Positions 22,216-32,643 of a stretch of DNA of 64,000 nucleotides are shown one piece after another. Numbering within the stretch: the stretch's first letter is position 1; every line of letters starts with the position of its first letter. This DNA is from Valencia hispanica (Eukaryota; Chordata; Actinopteri; Cyprinodontiformes; Valenciidae). The position numbers and the translations under genes were made by a program. The DNA lies in the NCBI GenBank assembly GCA_963556495.2, contig OY747709.1, positions 14,896,400 through 14,960,399 on the forward strand, given 5' to 3'. A model generated the notes under the pieces. The model did not search any database and was not told the origin of the DNA. It saw only the letters and a program-made list of their open reading frames with translations.

Positions 22216-22969
22216 TCACTCTGGGATGTGAGATCCAGGAAACTGGAGGAACTCAGTGGATGTATGAATGGGAACCATAATCACGGAAAACTGCAGTTGT
22301 GGAAGAGACCTGATGTTTTTTGCAATTTCACGCACTATTGAGTGGCTGAATAAATTTAGGATTTCATTTTGAATTTTAGGACTTTGGAACTTAACCATTT
22401 CCTTAGTTGGGGGTCATCCTCAGATTTATATTTCAATAACCGAGCAAAATTTCCTTCGGTGTCATCATGTCCTCTTAGAGCGAGACCCTGCCTTGCCAAG
22501 AACTGTACAGCACTTTTTTTAACAAACAGACTGGTGCTTCCTCTTGCTGTGATGCCTTTACATTAGACAGTTGCACATCCACGGATCTAGTCTCATAGAT
22601 TTGTGTTGTCAAGGCTACATTCTGACCTAGTGTGTAATGCAATTTTTTCTAGGGCCTTCTTTCAGTTTGGAAAACCAGTGGAAATTAATGTTTGCTCTCT
22701 GCAAGTTGGGATGTTTTCTTAAAAAAAGCTTTGTGACAGTAAAAGCACAATACTCCTTCAACACCTGGGAGGAAATGAAGCCAGGGGAAGTTCTCATACC
22801 ACTCTCTCTGAAATGTTAGAGTTTTATCAGCCAACTTCTGGCAAACAATGGTCTTGGGATCTGGCTGATGTGGCTTTAGAGCGGCTATAGAAGATTCATC
22901 TGCTGCTATATAACATTCTTCAGTTTCTGCCTGACTGTCAGTTCTGCAGCCTGGTTTTTGCCCTGTCAC
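22216..22969 (-). pseudogene. hAT transposase remnant, zinc-finger MYM/TTF type
   Basis: The first piece (22685-22969) has the TTF-type zinc-finger pattern of ZMYM-like hAT transposases: FQREWYENFPWLHF, then VLCFYCHKAFFK with a CxxC pair, then a final His. Downstream on the minus strand, about 22430-22560, is a frame with LRGHDDTEGNFARLL, the next conserved block. A third piece (22216-22398) has VQNEIL-like and IVREIAKNI motifs. Stops and frameshifts separate the pieces, and the DDE catalytic core is absent. It would bind and mobilise hAT ends if intact; here it is dead. Confidence 0.65.
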
Positions 22970-24000
22970 AAGGCTTTCTCCCTGAGCTACCTATTAAAAT
23001 ACAAACAAAAGATATTTCTGAAGTGGGAATGACAGCAATTTTAAAAAATCTTTAAAAAACCCTGTCCTGATACCTGCTTAGTTTTGCCTAGCAACTGATG
23101 TCTTATTATCTTAGCCAATTTTCATTTCTCTTTACCTGTAAAAAAAAAACTTGCATCCTCTCCCCTGCTGCAGGCCTCTTGCGCTATCCCTCCTCCCTGA
23201 CCCTGATCTTTATATTGTGGAAATAAAGGTAAAAACAATTAGGAATAAAAAAAAATAATAGAATTATTGGCCGTGAAATTAATGTGAAAAATAACCTCAG
23301 TGCCCCCCTTTATGCCATAGATATTTTTTTTCTCACCCACTTTTCTTTTAAAGATTGATAATTTCACTAATGTTGTGTACAAAGGCTTTCTTTCAAATAT
23401 GTGGAAAGCAATAGTGAGCACTAGCTCTACTTGGAAATGGAAGAGAATTGGGTTAATAACTAGCATAAACTAGCAAGGTAACAAAGCTTAGCTAAACCCC
23501 AACATTAGTATTGTTAATTAACATTCTTGCAGTTTTCGCCCCAAATGTTTTAAAAACGCATACCCACATTAAAAATAAAGCTGTTCTTAAACCATTTTGA
23601 GTAGAGACGTGGCTGTGATCTCTGAAAAGAAAGTGCTCTGAAGTTTCCCCCATAACAGTGAGAATCTGTAAGTGCTATTGTTACCAAGTAATATGATTTC
23701 AGATATATTTTGAAAATGATGATACCTGCCGGTATCTAACACATCGTTAAGCTAATGCCATCTGCACGCAACAGCATAACTCAACTTCCACAGCTTGTAT
23801 GGAAGAAACTGTCCAAAGTGTTTTGCCTTTCGCTGGCTGTGGCTGGCTTGTTAGACATGTTGTGCTGCACTGCTCTCTCTGCTCCATCCAGCACTTGACA
23901 ATGACCCACTGGCAGCATTAGCTTATGGTGCGTTCAAAGATGGCTCTGAAAAATCCGTTACCGCATGTTAACGGTTAAGACGGCTGTAAAGGCTGGAAAA

Positions 24001-24075
24001 AAGTGCGGGGGACGCAGGGCACCGACACGGGAAGTGCGGGGGACGCAGGGCACCGACACGGGAAGTGCGGGGGAC
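24001..24075. repeat. 31-bp tandem repeat, about 2.4 copies
   Basis: The unit aagtgcgggggacgcagggc + accgacacggg repeats from 24001 with no change between the first two copies, then breaks up at gacatgtcc. It lies in the subterminal part of the hAT element and is much richer in G+C than its surroundings. Confidence 0.8.
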
Positions 24076-24368
24076 ATGTCCCACGCGTACCCCGCAGTTG
24101 TTACGCCCATGACTACAATGACCACTATACTGTAACTACCAGAGTGGCCACAGGCGGTCACTTTGACTGTTGTATTTAAAACCTCATTTAATTACCTTGC
24201 AAGTTTACTACTGAAATAATACAAAACATAATTAGCTAAACAATGTTTTAAAAATTAAAAACATAAAATTTAACAAAAACCCATTACTATAAATTTACAA
24301 CAATATTAGTTTCCTTTATTACAGAAACAAAATAGAAACGATTTTTATATGATCAAAATACATGTAGC

Positions 24369-24770
24369 CTGCTAAAGGGTAACAGCAAGCATGTAATAGA
24401 AGCAACAGAACAAGCTGGATGTCAAAACTCAGTAAAAGGAGCTATAAATGCAAGAATATCAATATTATTTTAACTATTTACACTATTTACAATGAGGCTA
24501 ATAAAATAATTTACAGCACAAAGGCAGCGCAAATCAACTCTCTGCAAAGCTTTGTGCGGGAGTTGTGGAAGGCGAAGAGAGGTGATTTGCGCTTCCTTTA
24601 TGCTGTAAATAATTTTATTAGCCTCATTATAAATAGTGTAAACAGTTAAAATAGTATAGATATTCCTGCATTTATGATCTAGACATTTTTTACTGAGTTT
24701 TGACATCCAGCTTGTTCTGTTGCTTCTATTTCATACTCACATACTTTTACCGTTACCCTTCAGTAGGAAG
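24369..24770. repeat. Foldback inverted repeat (snap-back MITE)
   Basis: The left arm (cctgctaaagggtaac, 24369-24384, then agaagcaacagaacaagctg) is complementary to the right arm (cagcttgttctgttgcttct, then gttacccttcagtagg ending at about 24770). Complementarity runs inward to gcgcaaatcaactctctg / gaagagaggtgatttgcgc, leaving a loop of about 25 bases. Because of the symmetry, plus (24419-24649) and minus (24470-24706) frames encode almost the same peptide; this is not evidence of coding. Confidence 0.75.
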
Positions 24771-24779
24771 GGTAACGGA

Positions 24780-25675
24780 ATGTGGATCCTGGAATGACAG
24801 CAAATGCAATCCAAACCCTGTTTCAGTTCCACAATATAAAACTTGGATATGCTAACTGCTGTGGTTATTGGTAAGTTATATAAAAACAATTATTACTCTA
24901 TTTCCGTGTCTTTACTCTGTCTAAACAATAAAGAACCATGTTCACTTGCAGAGGTATGTGTGTGAAACATTTGATGAGGTTCAAACTGTAAGAGGTGCAG
25001 ATAAACAGTTCAATCCAGCTTTCAGTAGGTTTTAAACACACAGGAGCCATTTTGAAATTTGCTGTCACGTTGGTTGGAAACCTCTGATATTTCAGCCTGA
25101 AATGGCAACTTTAGTAGAAAGTTTCTGTTAGTTTTTCTCAACTTTGATGTTTGAATAACTGCTTAAACATGGAGAATATTTTAAGCCAGGCTATTAGCCC
25201 AGGGGCGTGGAAACTGCAGCAACTCTAAAATTGCACCGACAAACAAACATTATAAATGAATAATAGTATTTGTAAAATATAAGCCACATTTTTATATTAT
25301 TTAAATTTCATAAAACAGAATCACAAACATCCAGTAACTTTTATTTAAAAGCAGACACCCACTAACAAGCCATTAATTTTATTTTGCTTTTTCATTTTTG
25401 GAAGAAAAAGTTACCCATATCCTGTTGTTGTTGCTTGGAATACACTAAATAATGCTGCTACACAAGGAAAATAGAACATTATCGCCCCAAGCATTTTAAG
25501 AACATTGCACTTTTCAATTCATGGGGGCAATTTTGCGAGACCCGTTTTATGATTTGGAAAACCATTCTTGCAATGTTAATGAAAATTTCTAATGAAATAA
25601 ATATTCACATTTTTGTGACCCACAAGTACTTTACGCTTTATAATTCTTGCCCCCCTGCGCCCAGCAGTTCCTAGA
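24780..25675. other. Gene-free interval
   Basis: A+T-rich DNA, no supported gene or repeat. Confidence 0.35.
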
Positions 25676-25679
25676 GATT

Positions 25680-25845
25680 GGATGGATGGATGGATGGATG
25701 GATGGATGGATGGATGGATGGATGGATGGATGGATGGATGGATGGATGGATGGATGGATGGATAGTTGGATGGATGGATAGTTGGATGGATGGATGTTGG
25801 ATGGATGGATGGATGGATGGATGGATGGATGGATGGATGGATGGA
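25680..25845. repeat. (GGAT)n microsatellite
   Basis: About 40 units of a GGAT tetranucleotide with a few interruptions (gatagttgg at 25761-25785, gatgttgg at 25794). The open frames on both strands reflect the repeat and are not genes. Such tails often grow from the ends of fish SINEs and LINEs. Confidence 0.95.
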
Positions 25846-25849
25846 AAAA

Positions 25850-26840
25850 TTTTTAAAAAGGCTTTAACCAAACATGCATTTCCATCAGACATTAATTCTA
25901 TGTAGGCTTCTCAAAAACGTAAAAGATGAAGTCCTGATGTATTACCACTGTAAATATCCATATGGAAATCAGAAACCCTTGTATTGACTGAGGAGGTACT
26001 TGTAAAACTTTTAAGATCGTTCTCTATGCTGTAAATATAGATGGTGTTTAACTACCGTATGGGGCCAGATGTGATTAACCACAATGAGGTTTCAAACTTT
26101 GCTATATGCAGTTATTTCAGAGTGGTGAGATATATTAGGAAGCCTTGGACAGAGGCTTGGCTTGCTCTGCTATGGCTGGGTTCTTCCAATTTGTCATACA
26201 GGAAATATTAAAGTGATTTGTTGCATTTATTTGACTATAAGGAAGTCCAATTACTAAAAATATCATCCAGAAAACAAAAAAGTTCTAACCAGATTTCCGT
26301 TGGTGAACCCGTGGAAAGCTCAATAACAGTTCAGCAGCTCCGCCAGTCAGCCTGGGGAACTAAAAAGCTTTACCTATGACCCTGCAGGTATGACAAAAAA
26401 AGACACTGACAGGCATAGTCAAACTAAAGAAAGTCAAGAAAAAGTCAAACGGGCTCAAAGAGACAAAATAAATCCCAAAGGGCACCGGCGGATATCAGTT
26501 AACAGGAAGCCTTTGCAGGATCAGAGAACAGACACTGCAGCTATTTCTACAATGGAGCTAATTCAAGTAACAAGCGACAGCTGTGCTGAGTGGAGAAAGG
26601 TCAGCTCACTGGCAAAGGGCAGAAAAGTCTGTTTGGGGTAGATCCTTAATAAAGGTTCATAATAAAAGCAGCTAAAGGTAGGAGATAAGTCTGTGAAGAA
26701 GGAAATGTAACAGGTTTTTCTGTTGAACATTGGGCAATTTAGCAACAAAGGAAAGAGAAGCTGGATACAAAAGGAAGTTTTCTTACACTAAAACAGAAAA
26801 TGAATAAAAACGGATCCAAGAAAGAGAGACGTGCAAAATG
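25850..26840. other. Gene-free interval
   Basis: No supported coding or structural signal; an 83-codon plus frame (26390-26641) has no recognisable motif. Confidence 0.35.
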
Positions 26841-26844
26841 TAAA

Positions 26845-27015
26845 TAGTTTGTAGCGTAGATGTAGAGTCACAATATATGAGTCCTGAACTCAGTTGTCTG
26901 GGGTTCGATTCCCGACCTTGAGACCTTCGTTGCATATATTATCAAGCACTTCTCTCTGGGTCCATTAACTGTCTGCTTACCATCAATAAAGGCCACTAAA
27001 CCAAAAAATGAAAAC
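26845..27015 (+). repeat. tRNA-derived SINE, plus strand
   Basis: B box GGTTCGATTCC at 26902-26912, a body ending aataaaggccactaaacc and an A-rich tail. The tail sequence is shared with the SINEs at 16103-16304 (minus) and 59405-59755 (plus). No target duplication was resolved. Confidence 0.7.
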
Positions 27016-27560
27016 AATAACAAAATAAACATGATCAATTAATATAATAAAATAAATTTTTGTTTGTAATCGTTTACAACTTATGCACATCTTTTCTATT
27101 CATAGATGTTTATTGTAATTGTCATGTTTTATGGTGGATTCAGGACCCAAATGCAGCGACGTAAAACAAATGATTTGATTAAACAATGAACAAGAAAACT
27201 TACATAAACTGAGGAGGACCAGAACAAGTAAGAGACGATGGAACAGGAACAATAGATGGGAATCTTTGACGAGGAACCAGCGAGTGGTGAGCGAATGAGA
27301 ACTGTTTAGATACTGAGGAGGGAGTGAGGAAATGGCAGAGAAACTAGAGGACTAATTAGTGGGAAGCAGTTGCAGGTGAGAGGGAGAGAACCGGTGGAGG
27401 CAATTAGCAGCTGGGGCAGAGGGGAAAAATGGCAAGGAGGAAACAGAGGAAGGCCAAGAACAAAACATAAGAAATGACTAGACAGAGAAACATACTGAAT
27501 AGGAATGAAGTATAGCAAAACTAATGGGACAAGTAATGAAAGGAGGAAAAAGCAAATAAG
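27016..27560. other. Gene-free interval
   Basis: Purine-rich DNA with no supported gene. Confidence 0.35.
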
Positions 27561-27610
27561 ATTAAAGAGGCTATGTGCAACTTTTTCCCCAAAATATACG
27601 GAACAATAGC

Positions 27611-27972
27611 TGTTAGGTTAAAAAGTGGTTGACCTACAATGAATCACACACAAGGGTCGGAGAGAATATGGAGTCAATAAGCTCTGCAGAGGTAGATGTG
27701 GATAATCAGTTCTGCAGAGGGAGACCAGGAAAATACTATAAGGAATGAGCCAACCGTGTCTGTCTGTTCTCAGCCTCCCAGTGTCATAGTCTCTGGTCTC
27801 GAAGAGCACCCCCTCTGCAGTCTCTCTTTATTTAGTCACACTTCATTAACATATTAAAAGAACAGGATGTCATGCAAATGAGCATGTGACTGAAACCAAA
27901 ATGACATTTAAAAAGTACATTAGAAAGACACCCTAAGAAAATAATAATACAACATTATTATTTTACCTAACA
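27611..27972 (-). repeat. 3' LTR of provirus
   Basis: 362 bp, TGTTAGG...CCTAACA ends. Identical to the 5' LTR except base 27746 (t here, g at 35141). On the minus strand it has the octamer ATTTGCAT and a CTAAATAAAG box that could act as TATA or polyadenylation signal. Confidence 0.95.
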
Positions 27973-27985
27973 TTTCCCACCTGAA
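27973..27985 (-). promoter_or_regulatory. Polypurine tract
   Basis: On the minus strand, CAGGTGGGAAA runs directly up to the TG that starts the 3' LTR, which is the expected place and composition for the plus-strand primer of reverse transcription. Confidence 0.8.
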
Positions 27986-28313
27986 ATGTGGTTTTTAAAT
28001 GTGATCACGAACAACAAAAAGTTGTAAAATAGGTAACAACTCTAATAATGTAAAAATATAAGAATCATAAAAACCAGACAACAAAAGGTTGCAAAATAAG
28101 TAGCATCCCAAAAAAATAAAAAATAATAATAAGACATACAACAAAGAAATTGCAAAAGTAAGTAGCAATTTCAAAAAGATATTAATGCGAGCTTCACCTA
28201 GACATCATCCAATTAATCGCTACCTAAACAGTAGTTTAGATTAATGGAATCATAAAAAGGTTTTTACACATGTTAATTACAACCCATCTTCTTCTTCATT
28301 TCTGTCTTCATCT

Positions 28314-28427
28314 TCAAGCCTCTGCTCTTCTTTCCTTTGATGTCTGGATGTCATCAGGTGTGAGGAAAAAGCAGGGCAATAGAAGCAGGCAAACTGCCAG
28401 ACAGGAGGGGAGCCAAACTAGTTTCAT
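28314..28427 (-). pseudogene. Possible env leader-peptide remnant
   Basis: A 37-codon ATG frame after pol. It begins MKLVWLPS, continues with a Leu/Cys-rich hydrophobic stretch of about 14 residues and then becomes polar, so it looks like a secretory signal peptide. In a retrovirus the env start lies just here. No SU or TM sequence follows before the LTR, so env has been deleted or this frame is accidental. Confidence 0.4.
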
Positions 28428-28575
28428 GTTGGCTAGAGGCAAATAAGAGGACTAGCCCTCCAAAACAGAGGTTTGACCACTAAGGGGATAGGGATGCTGT
28501 TCTGCTGGGTTTGAGACCAGAGGCCCTATTGGTCACTCTGTCCTTTGTAGCCCAGACTTCCCCACTGTCCCGTGT

Positions 28576-31257
28576 CTAGTCCCCTAATTGCCTTTGCAAT
28601 TTGCAGTGTGAGATGTGTATCCACGAGGGTCTCTCAGCGATTTTCACAGCCGTGGGCGTGGTCAGCAGGACTTCAAAAGGTCCTTCCCAGCGGGGACTCG
28701 TCCAGTTCTTCCTTTTAATCACCTTGATAAATACCCAGTCTCCAGGTTTGATTGGCTTTTCAGGATCCTGCAAAACAGAAGGAGAGATAGGCAGATTGTG
28801 TGCGTTTTGCACTTCTTTGGCTAGGATAATTTTCCTCATGTAATCAGCTAATGTGAGTTCTTCGCCTGCTTTTTGCAAATCAGGCGCAACTAGAGGTAAC
28901 CTGTAAGGTCTGCCATAAATGATTTCAAAAGGTGTTAAACCTTGGTTTGTTGGCGTGATTCTCATGTAAAGTTTTACTAGGTCCAAACACTCAGGCCATG
29001 GTCTTCTACTCTCTGCCATGCATTTCCTGAGTCTGCTTTTGATGGTCCCATTATGTCTTTCTACTAAACCTGCACTTTGGGGGTGATAGGCACAATGATT
29101 TTTTAGTTGGATGTCTAAATGTTTTGCCATATTTTGAATAACCTCATTCACAAAATGTGGTCCATTATCTGAATATATTACTTGTGGAATACAATGGTTT
29201 GCAATGATAGTTTTACATAGTGCTTTTGCCACTGTTAGAGCATCATTCTTTGCAGTGGGAATTATTTCCGGCCATTTGGAGAAAGCGTCAATTATTACTA
29301 AGCAATATTTGTATGAGCTGCTCTGTGTTAGTTCAATGAAATCCATGTGGATTGTGTGGAATGGGTAGGCTGGTTGAGGAAATTGGCCTCGCTTGGGTCT
29401 AATATTCCCTTGTGGGTTGTGTTTGATACATGTTAGGCATGTCTTGCAAAAATGTTTTAAGTATGTTTCAAGGTTGTATGTTGTAAAGTGTTGCTGTATT
29501 ATTGATACCATCCCCCCTGTGGAGACATGGCAAGGCCCATGGCTCACAAGCGCAGCAGCTTTAAACAGTGATTTGGGTAGGATGGGTTTATTACGAACTT
29601 CATAAACTCCCTTTTCGTTTAGAATGGCACCTTTTGTTTTCCATAATTGTTTTTCAGAAGAGGGAGCGTTTGTTTGCATGTCTTTCAAAACAGTCTGATC
29701 TATAAGTTCTTGTTCTGTGGTCTGTTTATAAGCATTAGAGGAACCAAAACTGCCTTGTGCAGCTGCTTTTGCTATTTCATCTGCGAATCTGTTGCCACAG
29801 GAAACCGTGTCTTTTCCTGTGGTGTGTGCTTGACATTTACAAATTGCAATAGCTTTTGGTAACATAACTGCGTCTAATAGTTTTATCAGTAATTGAGAGT
29901 GGGTTATAGGTTTTCCTGTAGAGGTGACCATTCCTCTCCTTTCCCATTGTTTAGCAAAACAGTGCACGGTAGAAAATGCATATTGGCTATCTGTGTGAAT
30001 GGTTACCACCTTGCCTTCTGCAAGTTGACATGCTGTTGTCAAAGCTACTATTTCTGCGGCCTGAGCGGAAAAATGTTGTGGTAATGATTTGGCTTCTACA
30101 ATCACATCAGGAAGTTGTACAATTGAATAGCCTGTTTCAGTAGAGCCTGTTTTAGTTTTAGAGCTTGATCCATCTACAAACCATTCCAGTCCTGTTTGTA
30201 GTGGGACATCTTTAAGATCAGGCCTAGGTAGTTGTAATCTTTCTGTAGCTTGTACACAGTTATGTGGTTCTCCGTCATCTGCAGTAGGTAGAAGCGTTGC
30301 TGGATTTAAAGTGTTGCAACGCTGTATGGTAATATAAGGTTGTGAGATCAGTATTGCAGTGTAACTAAGATGTCTCGCTGGTGATAATAATCCTAATCTG
30401 CCTTGTAGAAGTAAAACATCTACTGCGTGGGGGACCAACAACGTGAGAGGGTGGAATAGCACTACATCAGCTGAGGCTTCGACAGCCAGTGCTGCAGCAG
30501 CGATAGCTTGCACACAGTTGGGTAAGGCCTGTGCAACTTGGTCTAATTTTTTAGAATAAAATGCAACAGGACGTTGTTTATCTCCATGTTTTTGCAGCAA
30601 AACTGAAGTCATTAAACCATTTTTGCAGTCCACCGTTTGAGTGAATATTTTGGAGTAATCTGGTAGTACTAAAACAGTGCTAGAATGGATGTCCTGTTTT
30701 ATTGTGGTAAAAGCTTCTTCTGTTTTAGTTGACCAAGTTAAAGTATCCTTCATCTCCATCTGTTGGCCATGGATCATCTCAAGAAGAGGTTGTGTTTTTT
30801 CTGCATAATGAGGTATATATTGCCTGCAATAATTAGCTAGTCCCAGGAATTGCATCATTTGTTTCTTTGTCATGGGCTTAGGAGTGTTTAAAATTTGCTC
30901 TCTCCTTCCAGGTTGGACTTGTCTGCCTTCTCCTGACAAAGTATGTCCTAAGTATTGAACCGATGATTTTACCCACTGGATTTTGTTTTTACTGACTTTA
31001 TTTCCAGTGGAATGGAGGTGGTGCAGTAAGGAGAGAGAGTCATGTAAGCAGCTTTCATTGTCATCTGATGCAACCAGGACATCATCTACGTAAACAAGAA
31101 TTTGTGTATTTTTAGAACATTCAAAACTGGCCAGGCAGTTGGTAATTGCTTCTGTAAAAATTGTAGGACTGTCTGCAAACCCCTGTGGCAATCTGCTGTA
31201 TGTGTATTTTACATGTTTATAAGTGAAAGCAAACCAAAATTTTGAATCTGGGTGCAC
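28576..31257 (-). CDS. pol: Provirus pol, main frame: RT, RNase H, integrase
   Basis: 893 codons open, starting inside RT. RT has YVDD at residues 56-59 and a QFLGLANYCRQYI connection motif near 136. RNase H acidic residues are D362, E402, D423 and D493. Integrase has a zinc-binding HHCC pattern (H573, H577, C607, C610), catalytic D639, D697 and E733 (35 residues between the last two), and a C-terminal GDWVFIKV...WEGPFEVL region of the GPY/F type. These enzymes copy viral RNA into DNA and insert it. The true N-terminal part of RT is in another frame (31209-31688) because of a single-base shift at the A5 run 31267-31271 (plus-strand numbering), so the listed start is not a real start. Confidence 0.92.
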   Translation of the reverse strand: MHPDSKFWFAFTYKHVKYTYSRLPQGFADSPTIFTEAITNCLASFECSKNTQILVYVDDVLVASDDNESCLHDSLSLLHHLHSTGNKVSKNKIQWVKSSVQYLGHTLSGEGRQVQPGRREQILNTPKPMTKKQMMQFLGLANYCRQYIPHYAEKTQPLLEMIHGQQMEMKDTLTWSTKTEEAFTTIKQDIHSSTVLVLPDYSKIFTQTVDCKNGLMTSVLLQKHGDKQRPVAFYSKKLDQVAQALPNCVQAIAAAALAVEASADVVLFHPLTLLVPHAVDVLLLQGRLGLLSPARHLSYTAILISQPYITIQRCNTLNPATLLPTADDGEPHNCVQATERLQLPRPDLKDVPLQTGLEWFVDGSSSKTKTGSTETGYSIVQLPDVIVEAKSLPQHFSAQAAEIVALTTACQLAEGKVVTIHTDSQYAFSTVHCFAKQWERRGMVTSTGKPITHSQLLIKLLDAVMLPKAIAICKCQAHTTGKDTVSCGNRFADEIAKAAAQGSFGSSNAYKQTTEQELIDQTVLKDMQTNAPSSEKQLWKTKGAILNEKGVYEVRNKPILPKSLFKAAALVSHGPCHVSTGGMVSIIQQHFTTYNLETYLKHFCKTCLTCIKHNPQGNIRPKRGQFPQPAYPFHTIHMDFIELTQSSSYKYCLVIIDAFSKWPEIIPTAKNDALTVAKALCKTIIANHCIPQVIYSDNGPHFVNEVIQNMAKHLDIQLKNHCAYHPQSAGLVERHNGTIKSRLRKCMAESRRPWPECLDLVKLYMRITPTNQGLTPFEIIYGRPYRLPLVAPDLQKAGEELTLADYMRKIILAKEVQNAHNLPISPSVLQDPEKPIKPGDWVFIKVIKRKNWTSPRWEGPFEVLLTTPTAVKIAERPSWIHISHCKLQRQLGD

Positions 31258-31688
31258 TGGAATGCTAAAAAGGCATTACTGAGGTCCACTACTGTGAAAA
31301 ACTTCCTAGTGGGACTCAAAGAGTTTAAAAGAGTGTGTGGGTCAGGTACATTTGGCGCTCTGGTCTGGATAGCTGAATTTAACATTCTCAAATCTTGAAC
31401 CATACGCCAGCTTTTCCCATCAGCCTTTTTAACTGGCCAGATTGGGGTGTTACATGGTGAATCAGGACATTTTCTTATGACACCTGTTGTTAGTAATTCC
31501 TGAATTATTGGTTGAATTCCTAACTCTGCTTCCGCAGAGAGGGGATATTGTCTCACTCTGGGTGTAAAATGTGATTTAGCAGTTATTTGAATGGGAGCAA
31601 TGGATGAGAGTAGGCCCACATCAGTGGGGCTTTTAGACCATAATGTGTCAGGGACTTCTTTGAGTTGCTTTTCTTCCTCTCCAGTCAA
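31209..31688 (-). pseudogene. pol: Provirus pol: N-terminal part of RT
   Basis: Contains the RT fingers and first palm motifs: the LTTGVIRKC and PVKKADGKSWRMVQDLR segments and the VVDLSNAF box with the first catalytic Asp. It is in frame with the upstream protease/2H segment but is cut from it by a TGA at 31710-31712, and from the rest of RT by the shift near 31267-31271. Confidence 0.88.
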
Positions 31689-31709
31689 TAAGATGGTGTC
31701 TGCTTCTGG

Positions 31710-32400
31710 TCATTCTAGTGGTGCAACTTGAGTGGTGCAGTGGAGTGGCATGATAAGGGGCAGTCTATATAAACCTGTGGATTCACTGTATTGCCAATGA
31801 TCTTCTTTATTTTCTTGCAAAGTTTTAAAATCTGTGGCGTTATTTGCTTTTTGCACCATATATCCCAAATCTTTCCAACGTGATGTACTGCTTTTTGTCA
31901 GGGATATATGCGGATCTGTAGGCAAATCGAAGAATGGTTTAAGGCTGGTAGACAGTGTTACTGAGGCACCTGAAAAAGATTTTCCATCAGTAATGATGTG
32001 TGAGGTGAACACTACAGCAGGTGAGAGTTGCATAAAATAGTCTTGGAACTTGGGATCAGGTTCAGGCCTCAGAGCCATAGTCACATGTAACTGTGATGTA
32101 GGCATGATTTGTTTGTCGGGTTCAGGAACTACCTGCAAAGCTGTGTCCATCATTGTTGTTGTATCTTTAAGGTTTTCTTTAGGTTCAACTTGTAAAAAAT
32201 AGTACAGACCGAGTACCTGTGGTCTATGAGTTGTATTTAGGTAAATGTCATCATTTCCTGTTCTCACAGCTCTCATGCCGTCTCCCACTGGGATAATTGA
32301 GATTTTTAGGGCTGACATTAAGTCTCTGCCCAACAAATTGAGTGGACATTGTAGTGAAATGACTAGAACTAAACCTAGTTTTTGGATCTGTTATTAACAC
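31710..32400 (-). pseudogene. pol: Provirus pol: end of protease plus 2H-phosphoesterase-like domain
   Basis: The frame begins in the protease tail (LLGRDLM, 32315-32336) and runs to a TGA at 31710-31712. About 80 codons after LLGRDLM comes LHVTMAL with His codon 32085-32087, and 59 residues later PHISLTK with His codon 31908-31910. Two H-x-[T/S]-x motifs, each ending a predicted beta strand, are the signature of the 2H phosphoesterase fold (LigT, AKAP7, coronavirus ns2, phage Acb1 families). The segment lies where gammaretroviral pol passes straight from protease to RT. Function is inferred only: cleavage of a 2'-5' or cyclic phosphodiester is the family activity. Without structure prediction this is a hypothesis. 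Confidence 0.6.
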
Positions 32401-32643
32401 TGGTTTAGATAAAAATGAGCACGTAGTAGCACCATCTGCTGATTTGACCAAAATGCTTTCTTTAGATTCTGGCAGATTAACGCCAGAGGAGATCACTGTT
32501 CTGCAAGCTCCAGTGTCACAAAGGAGCTCTACCATTTGTTCATTAATTTTAAGTGTTATGTAAGGCTTCTCTTTCAGAACATTAAGTAATTCCCAGGCGC
32601 CACAGCAATCCACCACCTCATTAGAGGCGGTAAAAGTATCTAG
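32251..32643 (-). pseudogene. pro: Provirus pol: protease
   Basis: Starts directly after the gag TGA in the same frame as gag. It has a retropepsin active-site LLCDTGA followed by a VIS strand. The flap region follows, then the frame is lost at a T5 run (plus 32379-32383); the LLGRDLM protease C-terminus continues in the neighbouring frame. It would cut Gag and Gag-Pol as a dimer. No start codon is needed because it is made by stop-codon readthrough. Confidence 0.85.

Larger units (their letters stand above)
21531..24119. mobile_element. hAT transposon with 8-bp target duplication
   Basis: Terminal inverted repeats CAAGGGCGTAAC (from 21539) and GTTACGCCCATG (to 24111) match at 11 of 12 positions. 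They are flanked by ACTACAAC (21531-21538) and ACTACAAT (24112-24119), an 8-bp duplication with one change. That length is diagnostic of hAT elements. The interior (2.57 kb) carries a decayed minus-strand transposase 5' part (22216-22969) and lacks the C-terminal catalytic half. A 31-bp tandem repeat lies inside the right end. Confidence 0.8.

Noticed and set aside
24419..24706. Two overlapping frames on opposite strands with almost the same peptide (MSKLSK...)
   Set aside because: They arise from the inverted-repeat structure; no start context, domain or splice site supports coding.
25671..25905. Open frames of repeated MDGW / SIHP
   Set aside because: Translation of the GGAT microsatellite.
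26895..26915. tRNA gene
   Set aside because: Only A/B-box-like words of a SINE; no cloverleaf, and an A-rich SINE tail follows.
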